NCBI RefSeq assembly: GCF_014648895.1
Contig: NZ_BMRZ01000020.1
Span: 104,475 to 168,474, forward strand
From: Streptomyces tanashiensis
GTDB taxonomy: Bacteria > Actinomycetota > Actinomycetes > Streptomycetales > Streptomycetaceae
Reading direction: 5' to 3'
Length of the DNA: 64,000 bases
Shown: one piece after another, positions 48,464-55,174 of the stretch
Layout of the letters: each line of letters opens with the position of its first letter
Position numbering within the stretch: the first letter of the stretch is position 1
Made by a program: the position numbers and the translations under genes
Notes under the pieces: model-generated
Told to the model about the DNA's origin: nothing
Database searches by the model: none
What the model saw: the letters and a program-made list of their open reading frames with translations, nothing else

Positions 48464-48882
48464 CCGACACACCGTTCCCGAAGGACCCGGAGAGCCCAGG
48501 GGGGCCTCCCCCCTCCCCCTCCGCCCCCCTCCCTCCCCGCCCCGCGTACACCCCGGGCAGCGCTCAGCCCCGGTTGAACCGGCCCGTGCATGAGCGCTAT
48601 CCGCAGATCCGGCCCACCAGCGGTTACGGCGATCCGCGGATCCGGCACACCGGACCGGGGCCCGGTGCGGGCACGGAGCAGGAGCCGGAGCGCTCGTCGA
48701 AGCTGTCGGCGCGCCTGACGCTGGCGCTGACGGTGGTCATCGGCCAGCTGTGGGGCCTGACGATCGTGGTGGACGAGTGGATGACGGGTGACACCGGCAC
48801 CGCGTGGTGGGGCGCGGGCTTCCTCGTCCTGTCGTTCCTCGTGGTGCTGGGGCTCTGGCTGATCGATCCGAAGGATCGCTGA
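48460..48882 (+). CDS. Small two-segment membrane protein ending the oxidoreductase operon
   Basis: A 140-residue protein: a Pro-rich cytoplasmic half (to ~85), then two hydrophobic segments (LTLALTVVIGQLWGLTIVV and GFLVLSFLVVLGLWLI) with EWMTGDTGTAWW between. The GTG start at 48460 overlaps the Rieske stop and follows AGAGGAG, so it belongs to the operon. It could be an assembly factor or anchor. I recognise no family. Confidence 0.7.
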   Translation: MTDTPFPKDPESPGGPPPSPSAPLPPRPAYTPGSAQPRLNRPVHERYPQIRPTSGYGDPRIRHTGPGPGAGTEQEPERSSKLSARLTLALTVVIGQLWGLTIVVDEWMTGDTGTAWWGAGFLVLSFLVVLGLWLIDPKDR

Positions 48883-48924
48883 TCAGAGGGGTACGGGGCG
48901 GGTGAGCGGGCGTACTCTGAAGAG

Positions 48925-49143
48925 ATGAGCACCGCCCCCGCCCACGGACCGCGAGACGCGAAGCGGCCCGGCACATCTTCCAGCCCCGAGAACAGTCCGA
49001 AGCCGGCACTCGTCTTCGACGATCCGCTGGACCAGCAATCCGCGGACGACACGGACCGCGGGTGGGGCGAGCGGCCTCCGGCCGGCGGCAGCGCCGCCGA
49101 CCTCGCGCGCTTCCTCGACGAGAAGCCGCCGCACCACCTCTGA
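48925..49143 (+). CDS. Small hypothetical protein
   Basis: A 72-residue soluble protein, mostly polar and likely disordered in the first half (GPRDAKRPGTSSSPENSPKP), with ALVFDDPLDQQSADDTDRGW and a C-terminal helix SAADLARFLDEKPPHHL. Codon use is strongly GC-biased at third positions, supporting coding. It follows the oxidoreductase operon by 42 bp and ends 20 bp before the convergent mscL. No function can be assigned. Confidence 0.6.
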   Translation: MSTAPAHGPRDAKRPGTSSSPENSPKPALVFDDPLDQQSADDTDRGWGERPPAGGSAADLARFLDEKPPHHL

Positions 49144-49162
49144 GACCGGCGTGGTCCGCCGG

Positions 49163-49693
49163 TCAGGAGGTGGGGTGCGTCCCCGTGCCACCACCGGAGC
49201 CGGAGCCCGTGCCCGTGCCCGTGCCGGAACCCGTGCCCGTCGCCGGGCCGCGCTGGGCGACGAGGTGGTCGCGGATCTCCTTGAGCACCTCCAGCTCGCT
49301 GATCTCCATGACCTCCTCGACGCCCTCCTTCGCCTTCTCGTGCGCGGCCCGCTTGGCGAGGATCTTCGCCATCGGCAGGACCATGAGGAAGTAGACGACG
49401 GCCGCGGTGATCAGGAAGCTCAGTACGGCGCTGAGGACCAGGCCCCACTGGATCTGGATGCCCTGCACCTCGCCGTTGACCACGGCGCAGCTGTCCTTGA
49501 TGCAGGACGAGTAGCTCTCCAGGTCCTTGGTGCCGAAGGCGCCGACGACCGGGTTGATGATGCCCTTGACCACCGAGTTCACGATGTTGGTGAACGCGGC
49601 ACCGATGACGACCGCGACCGCCAGGTCGATCACGTTGCCGCGCATCAGGAAGGCCTTGAAGCCTCCGAGCAGGGATTCCTTCTTCTCGGCCAC
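49163..49693 (-). CDS. mscL: Large-conductance mechanosensitive channel
   Basis: A 176-residue MscL. SLLGGFKAFLMRGNVIDLAV, AVVIGAAFTNIVNSVVKGII and NPVVG define the TM1 pore helix and gate; a periplasmic loop with a Cys pair (SSCIKDSC) is followed by TM2 QWGLVLSAVLSFLITAAVVYFLMV and the cytoplasmic helix ELEVLKEIRDHL. A Gly/Thr/Ser-rich tail (GTGSGTGTGTGSGSGGG) ends the protein. GTG 49693 with AAAGG upstream is preferred to ATG 49735 because homologues begin xEKKESLLGGF. The channel releases solutes during osmotic downshock. Confidence 0.93.
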   Translation of the reverse strand: MAEKKESLLGGFKAFLMRGNVIDLAVAVVIGAAFTNIVNSVVKGIINPVVGAFGTKDLESYSSCIKDSCAVVNGEVQGIQIQWGLVLSAVLSFLITAAVVYFLMVLPMAKILAKRAAHEKAKEGVEEVMEISELEVLKEIRDHLVAQRGPATGTGSGTGTGTGSGSGGGTGTHPTS

Positions 49694-49807
49694 CGAGGTG
49701 CCTTTCGTCGCGTGTGCTGCTGTGTGCGCAGCCATTAGGCCGTGAACGGCGCAGAGCCGTCCAATCCGTACACACGGGACGGTGACTTGACAGTGAGTCA
49801 GTGCGAA

Positions 49808-50377
49808 TCAGCACACCGTCACCGCCAGTTGGGATGTGACTCCGGCGCCTGCCAGCGCTGCCGCCGTCGGCCGTGGCACGGAGAGGACGACGAGTGCCCC
49901 TCCGTCCGAACGAGTCTCGCCCGGCCGTGGGACTTCGGCCACTCGGGCGCCGGTGGCGACGACCCGGGCATCATCCTCCCCGCCCAGTGGCGAGTTGGGT
50001 GCGGCGATCACGTCGACCCGGTCGCCGGGCCGCAGCAGCCGTACGGTCGCGGCGTCGGCGATCCGTACGGGCGCGGAGACCAGGGGTGCGGGTGCGGGTG
50101 GTCGCGCGCGGGTGGCGGTCGTCGGGGGCGGCGCGGCCGGGGCCGGGTTCGTGTGCGCGACGGCCAGTGCGCCGGCCGTCAGGGCCAGGAGCAGTGCCGG
50201 TGCGCGCCGCCCGCGCCGGAGGGCCCTCCGCAGCCGGTGCCGGGCGCCGCGCACCCGTAGGGGCTCGAAGGGCGGCACCGTACACGGCGCGGGGACGGAG
50301 GAAGGGGACGAGGGGGAGAGGGAGGGGGACGGGGAGGGGGACGGGGAGGGGGACGGGGAGGGGTGAGTGGTCGTCAT
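49808..50377 (-). CDS. SAF-domain protein (CpaB/RcpC-like)
   Basis: A 189-residue protein with a Pro-Ser repeat start (SPSPSPSPSPSPSLSPS), a basic region (RVRGARHRLRRALRRGRR), one membrane segment (APALLLALTAGALAVAH) and a C-terminal SAF/CpaB-type domain: SAPVRIADAATVRLLRPGDRVDVIA, ARVVATGARVAEVP and ALVVLSVPRPTAAALAGA. CpaB/RcpC proteins assemble Flp/Tad pili in other bacteria. No Tad genes are adjacent, so a pilus role is uncertain. ATG 50377 is chosen; the ribosome site is weak. The Pro-Ser tract comes from a local GGGGAC-type DNA repeat at ~50305-50362. Confidence 0.7.
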   Translation of the reverse strand: MTTTHPSPSPSPSPSPSPSLSPSSPSSVPAPCTVPPFEPLRVRGARHRLRRALRRGRRAPALLLALTAGALAVAHTNPAPAAPPPTTATRARPPAPAPLVSAPVRIADAATVRLLRPGDRVDVIAAPNSPLGGEDDARVVATGARVAEVPRPGETRSDGGALVVLSVPRPTAAALAGAGVTSQLAVTVC

Positions 50378-50510
50378 GCGGGGGTGCCGCCTGTCCGGTC
50401 GGGAGGGGGAGGAGCTGAACGCCTCCCACTCTCCTCGCCCCGCCGGCACCCCGTTCCGGCCTGGGGACGGCTCTGCGGCTGTGGACAACTTCCCCACCCC
50501 GGGGGGTGGT

Positions 50511-51356
50511 TTACGGGAGTTCGATCCCCAGGTCCCAGCCGTCGTGTGCGTGGGTGCAGAGGCAGTCGCGGTCGACCGTCGTGGGCAGGGCCGCCACGGC
50601 GTCGAAGAGCACGTCGCGCAGCCGGCCCACGTTCTCGCCGAAGACCCGCAGTACTTCGGTGTGGGAGACGCCCTCGCCGGTCTCGGCGCCCGCGTCGAGG
50701 TCGGTGACGAGGGCGAGGGAGGTGTAGCAGAGGCCCAGCTCGCGGGCGAGGACGGCTTCGGGGTGTCCGGTCATGCCGACGACGGACCAGCCTGCGGCGG
50801 CGTGCCAGCGTGATTCGGCGCGGGTGGAGAAGCGGGGTCCTTCGACGACGACCATGGTGCCGCCGTCGACGGGTTCCCAGTCGCGTCCCCGGGCGGCCTT
50901 GATCGCGGCTCGCCGTCCGTCGGGGCAGTAGGGGTCGGCGAAGGTCACGTGGACGACGTTCGGCACGGTTCCGTCGGCCCGGGGTTCCCCGTCGAAGTAG
51001 GTCTGGGCGCGGCTCTTCGTGCGGTCGACGAGCTGGTCGGGGACGACGAGGGTGCCGGGGCCGTGGTCCTCGCGCAGTCCGCCGACGGCGCAGGGCCCGA
51101 GGATCTGCCGTACGCCCAGGGAGCGCAGTGCCCAGAGGTTGGCGCGGTAGTTGATCCGGTGCGGCGGGAGGGTGTGGCCGCGGCCGTGCCGGGGGAGGAA
51201 GGCGACCTGTCGGCCGGCGATCTCGCCGAGGAAGAGGGAGTCGCTGGGGCTGCCGTACGGGGTGTCGACGGACACCTCGGTGACGTCCTCCAGGAACGAG
51301 TAGAAGCCGGAGCCGCCGATCACGCCGATGTCCGCGTACACGTCATGGTTCGCCAT
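50511..51356 (-). CDS. S-methyl-5'-thioadenosine phosphorylase (MTAP/PNP family)
   Basis: A 281-residue phosphorylase: IGVIGGSGFYSFL, FLPRHGRGHTLPPHRINYRAN, LGPCAVGGLREDHGPGTLVV, and the signature EGPRFSTRAESRWHAAAGWSVVGMTGHPEAVLARELGLCYTSLALVTD. The phosphate-binding Gly-Gly-Ser and substrate loop with Met-Thr are present. It splits methylthioadenosine from polyamine or ethylene synthesis into adenine and methylthioribose phosphate. The position after GMTG is His-Pro-Glu rather than the NMT-type seen in human MTAP, so guanosine/inosine-type preference cannot be excluded. ATG 51356 is chosen; fmdB lies upstream with a terminator between. Confidence 0.88.
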   Translation of the reverse strand: MANHDVYADIGVIGGSGFYSFLEDVTEVSVDTPYGSPSDSLFLGEIAGRQVAFLPRHGRGHTLPPHRINYRANLWALRSLGVRQILGPCAVGGLREDHGPGTLVVPDQLVDRTKSRAQTYFDGEPRADGTVPNVVHVTFADPYCPDGRRAAIKAARGRDWEPVDGGTMVVVEGPRFSTRAESRWHAAAGWSVVGMTGHPEAVLARELGLCYTSLALVTDLDAGAETGEGVSHTEVLRVFGENVGRLRDVLFDAVAALPTTVDRDCLCTHAHDGWDLGIELP

Positions 51357-51391
51357 GCCGGTCACCCTACGCACGCCGTGGGGAAACGCCG

Positions 51392-51422
51392 AGGGCCCCG
51401 TCGCGGACGGCGACGGGGCCCT
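51392..51422 (-). terminator. Terminator after the FmdB-family gene
   Basis: Perfect 13-bp arms AGGGCCCCGTCGC and complement with loop GGACG, 15 nt after the stop on the minus strand. Confidence 0.8.
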
Positions 51423-51437
51423 GGGAAGGACGTGCGG

Positions 51438-51770
51438 TCAGGCGGCCGAGCTTCCGGTGCTCGACGAGGACGTCGAGGAGGAGGAAGCGGACGTGGACGC
51501 GGTCGACGCGGCGGGCTTGGAGTCCGTGGACGAGGACGTCGTGGACGTCGTGGTCGTGGACTTCGACGAGGCCGGCGAGCTGCTGGACGACGAGCCGCGG
51601 CTGTCGTTCCGGTAGAAGCCGGAGCCCTTGAAGACGATGCCGACGGCCGAGAACACCTTCTTCAGGCGTCCGTTGCAGCTGGGGCACTCGGTCAGGGCGT
51701 CATCGGTGAACTTCTGCACCGCCTCGAGGCCTTCGCCGCACTCGGTGCACTGGTACTGGTAGGTCGGCAC
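51438..51770 (-). CDS. FmdB-family zinc ribbon protein
   Basis: A 110-residue protein: the FmdB zinc ribbon PTYQYQCTECGEGLEAVQKF and CPSCNGRLKKVFSAVGIVFKGSGFY (four Cys), then a long Ser/Thr tail (~70-110) with runs such as SSSSTSSSSTG. GTG 51770 is chosen because AGGAGGAAG lies just upstream. FmdB was named as a regulator in methylotroph formamidase operons; its role is uncertain. The Ser/Thr tail is strongly repetitive at the DNA level. Confidence 0.88.
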   Translation of the reverse strand: MPTYQYQCTECGEGLEAVQKFTDDALTECPSCNGRLKKVFSAVGIVFKGSGFYRNDSRGSSSSSSPASSKSTTTTSTTSSSTDSKPAASTASTSASSSSTSSSSTGSSAA

Positions 51771-51838
51771 TTGACTTCCTCCTGGCACTCACACTCATCG
51801 AGTGCTAACGACGATCCATACTGACGTATTCCGTGGGA

Positions 51839-53119
51839 TCAGTCCACCGTCACCGGCACGCGGTGACCGATGCCACGTGCCGCGACCCGGCTCGCCTCGT
51901 GCGGCTTCAGCCGCGAGCGGAGGGCGAGGAGCGTGGTCAGGGCGAGGGCGGTGCCCGCCATCGGCACCAGGAATCCGGTGCTCGCGCCGTGTGCGTCGGC
52001 GAGGCGGCCGGCGACGGTGACGGCGGCGGCCTGGCCGAGCGCGACGGCGCCGGTGAGCCAGGTGAAGGCCTCGGTGCGGGCGGAGGCCGGGATCAGGGTC
52101 TCGACGATGGTGTAGCCGGTGATCAGGGCGGGGGCGATGCACAGGCCGACGACCAGGCCGAGGGCGGCGAGGAGCAGCACGGAGTGCGTGGTCCACAGCA
52201 GGGAGGCGGCGATGGTGAGGCCCGCGTAGCCCATGATCAGGCGGCGGCGGGGGCCGGTCTTCCAGGCGACGGCGCCCATGGCGATGCCGGCGAGCATGTT
52301 GCCGGCGGCGAAGATGCCGTAGAGGAGGCCGTTGGCGCCGGGGTTGCCGATCTCCTCGGTGAAGGCGGTGAGGGAGACCTGCATGCCGCCGAAGACGGTG
52401 CCGATGCCGAGGAAGGCGACGACGAGGACGCGGACGCCGGGGACGGACAGGGCGGAGCGGCGGGGCTCGCCGCCGAGGTGGCCGGCCGCGGCGGACAGGC
52501 CGTGGGCGGGCTGGGTGGCGCGCTGTGCGGCGAAGAACAGGCCGCCGACGAGGGTGAGGGCGGCCTCGGCGATCAGGCCGGCGGCCGGGTGGACGCCGGT
52601 GCACAGGGCGGTGGCGAGGACGGGGCCGACGACGAAGGTGAATTCGTCGGTGACGGATTCGAAGGCGGCGGCCGTCGGCATCAGCGGGGTGCCGTCGAGC
52701 TTGGCGGCCCAGCGGGCCCGGACCATCGGCCCGACCTGGGGCACGGAGGCGCCGGCGGGCACGGCGGCCAGGAACAGCGCCCAGAGCGGGGCGCCGGTCA
52801 GGGCGAGGACGACGAGCAGGGAGACGGAGGCGGTGTGGACGAGGACGCCGGGGACGAGGACGGCGCGCTGGCCGAAGCGGTCGGCGAGCTTGCCGCTCTG
52901 GGGGGCGAAGAGCGCCATGGAGACGCCGGTGACGGCGGCGACGGAGCCGGCGCTGCCGAAGGAGCCGGTGGTGTGCTGGACGAGCAGGACGATGCCGATG
53001 GTCAGCATCGCGAAGGGCTGCCGTGCGGCGAAGCCGGGGAGCAGGAAGGACAGCGCGCCGGGGGTGCGCAGCAGCTGCCCGTAGCCGGGCCGCTTGTCCG
53101 AGATGACCGTGGACGCCAC
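51839..53119 (-). CDS. MFS transporter (12-TMS, unknown substrate)
   Basis: A 426-residue MFS protein with twelve predicted segments. Motif A is LFAPQSGKLADRFGQRAVLV; MVRARWAAKLDGTPLMPTAAAFESVTDEFTF is typical of the actinobacterial subgroup; the second half has YGIFAAGNMLAGIAMGAVAW. Substrate unknown. ATG 53119 is preceded by a G/A-rich stretch. A palindrome (53314-53330) and a -10-like TACCAT element suggest a regulated promoter ~185 bp upstream, leaving a long leader. Confidence 0.85.
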   Translation of the reverse strand: MASTVISDKRPGYGQLLRTPGALSFLLPGFAARQPFAMLTIGIVLLVQHTTGSFGSAGSVAAVTGVSMALFAPQSGKLADRFGQRAVLVPGVLVHTASVSLLVVLALTGAPLWALFLAAVPAGASVPQVGPMVRARWAAKLDGTPLMPTAAAFESVTDEFTFVVGPVLATALCTGVHPAAGLIAEAALTLVGGLFFAAQRATQPAHGLSAAAGHLGGEPRRSALSVPGVRVLVVAFLGIGTVFGGMQVSLTAFTEEIGNPGANGLLYGIFAAGNMLAGIAMGAVAWKTGPRRRLIMGYAGLTIAASLLWTTHSVLLLAALGLVVGLCIAPALITGYTIVETLIPASARTEAFTWLTGAVALGQAAAVTVAGRLADAHGASTGFLVPMAGTALALTTLLALRSRLKPHEASRVAARGIGHRVPVTVD

Positions 53120-53313
53120 GGTCCTGGCCTTTCTGCCGCCTGGTAGCGCGCCCCGGCACGGTGGTGCGGGTGTCGCCGAGAGCTGTCCTCATGCGCGTTA
53201 CTGCGGTAGATACCGGGCCGGCCCCACTGCGGAGGGGCGCCACGGCCGCCATACGGTCGCGCCAGCTCTGCGTCAGGCAGAGTTGGTTCGATCAGGTGTG
53301 CCTTCATGGTACA

Positions 53314-53330
53314 GGGAAGAGCGTCTTCCC
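53314..53330. promoter_or_regulatory. GGGAAGA-GCG-TCTTCCC palindrome upstream of the MFS gene
   Basis: Perfect 7-bp arms with a 3-bp centre, between the antiporter stop (53371) and the MFS start (53119), both on the minus strand. A minus-strand TACCAT lies 2 bp beyond it, so it could be an operator; a weak terminator for the antiporter is the alternative. Confidence 0.45.
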
Positions 53331-53370
53331 GCCTGGGAAAACGCTCCCGCACCTGAATTAATGCCTGCGA

Positions 53371-54960
53371 TTAACCGGATGTCTTCCTGGGTCCACCATG
53401 GCCCGGCCTCTGTCCGCCGCTGCCCGGCAGGTGGAAGCGTCCGGTGGCGGCGGGTGGTGAGGCCGCGGTCGCGCCCCCGGTCCCGAGCCAGCCGGCGAGC
53501 TTTCCGCCCTGTCCGACGGCCCGCAGTCGCCGTTCGGTGGCGTCCCGTACGGGGTCGGTGGCGACGACGAGGAGTTCGTCGCCGGTCCGCAGGACGGTCG
53601 CGGGTCCCGGGACGAAGCTGGCGTCCTCGCGTACGACGAGGGTGACCGCGGCTCCGGCCGGGAGGCGCAGCTCGGCGACCTCGACGCCGTGCATCCGGGA
53701 GCGCTCCGGGATGGCGACGGAGAGCAGGTGTCCGCGCAGTCTTTCGAGGGGGGCGGATTCGACGCCGAGGTCGGCGGCCTCGGTGGAGTCGCGCAGCTTG
53801 AGGGCCTTGGCCAGATAGGGGAGCGTCGGGCCCTGGACGAGGGTGTAGACGACGACGAGGACGAAGACGATGTTGAAGATCCGCTCGCTGCCCTCGATCT
53901 TCGACACCATCGGGATGGTGGCGAGGATGATGGGGACGGCTCCGCGCAGGCCGGCCCAGGACATCAGGGCCTTCTCCTGCCAGGGGATCCGGAAGGGCAG
54001 CAGGCTGACCAGGACTTCCGTGGGGCGTGCGACGACCGTCAGGACGAGGCCGATGACGACGGCGGGCCAGAAGTCGTGGACGAGCTCGTGCGGGGTGACG
54101 AGCAGGCCGAGCAGGACGAACATGCCGATCTGGGCGATCCAGCCGAGTCCTTCCGCGAAGCCGCGGTTGGCGGGCGCGTGGGGCAGCTTGGCGTTGCCGA
54201 GGACCATCGAGGCGAGGTAGACGGCGAGGAAGCCGGAGCCGTGGGCCATGGCGCCGGCGGCGTACGCGACGACGGCGATGGCCATGACGGCGATCGGGTA
54301 GAGGCCGGAGGCGGGCAGGGCGACGTGCCGCAGGCCGTAGGCGCCGACGAAGCCGACGGCGAGGCCGACGGCGGCGCCGATGGCGAGTTCGAGGGCGATC
54401 TCTCCGACGAGGACGTACCAGTGGTCGATCGGTCCGGCGGTGGAGAAGGCGACGACGAGGATGACGACGGGGGCGTCGTTGAAGCCGGACTCGGCCTCCA
54501 GGACGCCGGTGACCCGTGAGGGGAGGGGCACCTTGCGCAGGACGGAGAAGACCGCGGCGGCGTCGGTGGAGGAGACGACGGCGCCGATGATCAGGGCCTG
54601 CCGCCAGTCGAGACCGACGAGGTAGTGGGCGCCGGCGGCGGTGATGCCGACGCTGACGGCGACGCCGACGGTGGAGAGGACGACCGCGGCGGGCAGCGCC
54701 GGTTTGATCTCCTTCCACTTCGTGCCGAGACCGCCCTCGGCGAGGATCACGACGAGGGCTGCGTAGCCGATGACCTGCGTGAGTTCCGCGTTGTCGAAAG
54801 CGACGTTGCCGATGCCGTCCTGTCCGATCGCGACGCCGATGCCCAGGTAGAGCAGGAGGCTGGGGAGCCCGCTGCGGGAGGAGATCCGCACGGCCGCGAC
54901 GGCCACGAGCAGGACGAGCGAGCAGATGAGCAGGAGTTCGTTGAGCTGGTGGACAGTCAG
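53371..54960 (-). CDS. CPA1-type potassium/proton antiporter with TrkA-C domain, apparent CTG start
   Basis: A 529-residue cation:proton antiporter (NhaP2/CvrA-like): LPSLLLYLGIGVAIGQDGIG, VILAEGGLGTKW, VVSSTDAAAVFSVLR, EAESGFNDAPVVILV with the ND ion-binding pair, and SWAGLRGAVPIILATIPM. The C-terminal ~390-500 is a TrkA-C regulatory domain (RLPAGAAVTLVVREDASFVPG), followed by a Gly/Pro-rich tail. The first ATG-like codon in frame (GTG 54906) would cut off TM1. CTG 54960 restores LTVHQLNELLLICSLVLLVAV and has GGAAGGA 7 nt upstream. It probably exports K+ or Na+ under alkaline or high-K+ conditions. Confidence 0.88.
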   Translation of the reverse strand: MTVHQLNELLLICSLVLLVAVAAVRISSRSGLPSLLLYLGIGVAIGQDGIGNVAFDNAELTQVIGYAALVVILAEGGLGTKWKEIKPALPAAVVLSTVGVAVSVGITAAGAHYLVGLDWRQALIIGAVVSSTDAAAVFSVLRKVPLPSRVTGVLEAESGFNDAPVVILVVAFSTAGPIDHWYVLVGEIALELAIGAAVGLAVGFVGAYGLRHVALPASGLYPIAVMAIAVVAYAAGAMAHGSGFLAVYLASMVLGNAKLPHAPANRGFAEGLGWIAQIGMFVLLGLLVTPHELVHDFWPAVVIGLVLTVVARPTEVLVSLLPFRIPWQEKALMSWAGLRGAVPIILATIPMVSKIEGSERIFNIVFVLVVVYTLVQGPTLPYLAKALKLRDSTEAADLGVESAPLERLRGHLLSVAIPERSRMHGVEVAELRLPAGAAVTLVVREDASFVPGPATVLRTGDELLVVATDPVRDATERRLRAVGQGGKLAGWLGTGGATAASPPAATGRFHLPGSGGQRPGHGGPRKTSG

Positions 54961-55174
54961 TGGCCGTTCCTTCCCCTCACGTGCGGCTGGATCGTTCCTC
55001 CAGCGGCCGGTACTTCGTTACCTTACCTAATCTTTAACGCTTTCTTGACGCGTCCTTTGCCTCTCCTCGCTCACCAGTACGGTTCTCTTCCTGACACCGC
55101 GTCCGGGCCGTCCGGACGCTGCGCCTAAGGTTGCTCCCGTACTCCAGGACCACCCTGCCCCTCGAAGGACAGCG

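Noticed and set aside
55010..55040. TTAGGTAAGGTAAC-like sequence (minus strand) before the acylase, resembling an iron box
   Set aside because: Only the first half matches the DmdR-type consensus; the second half-site is poor.
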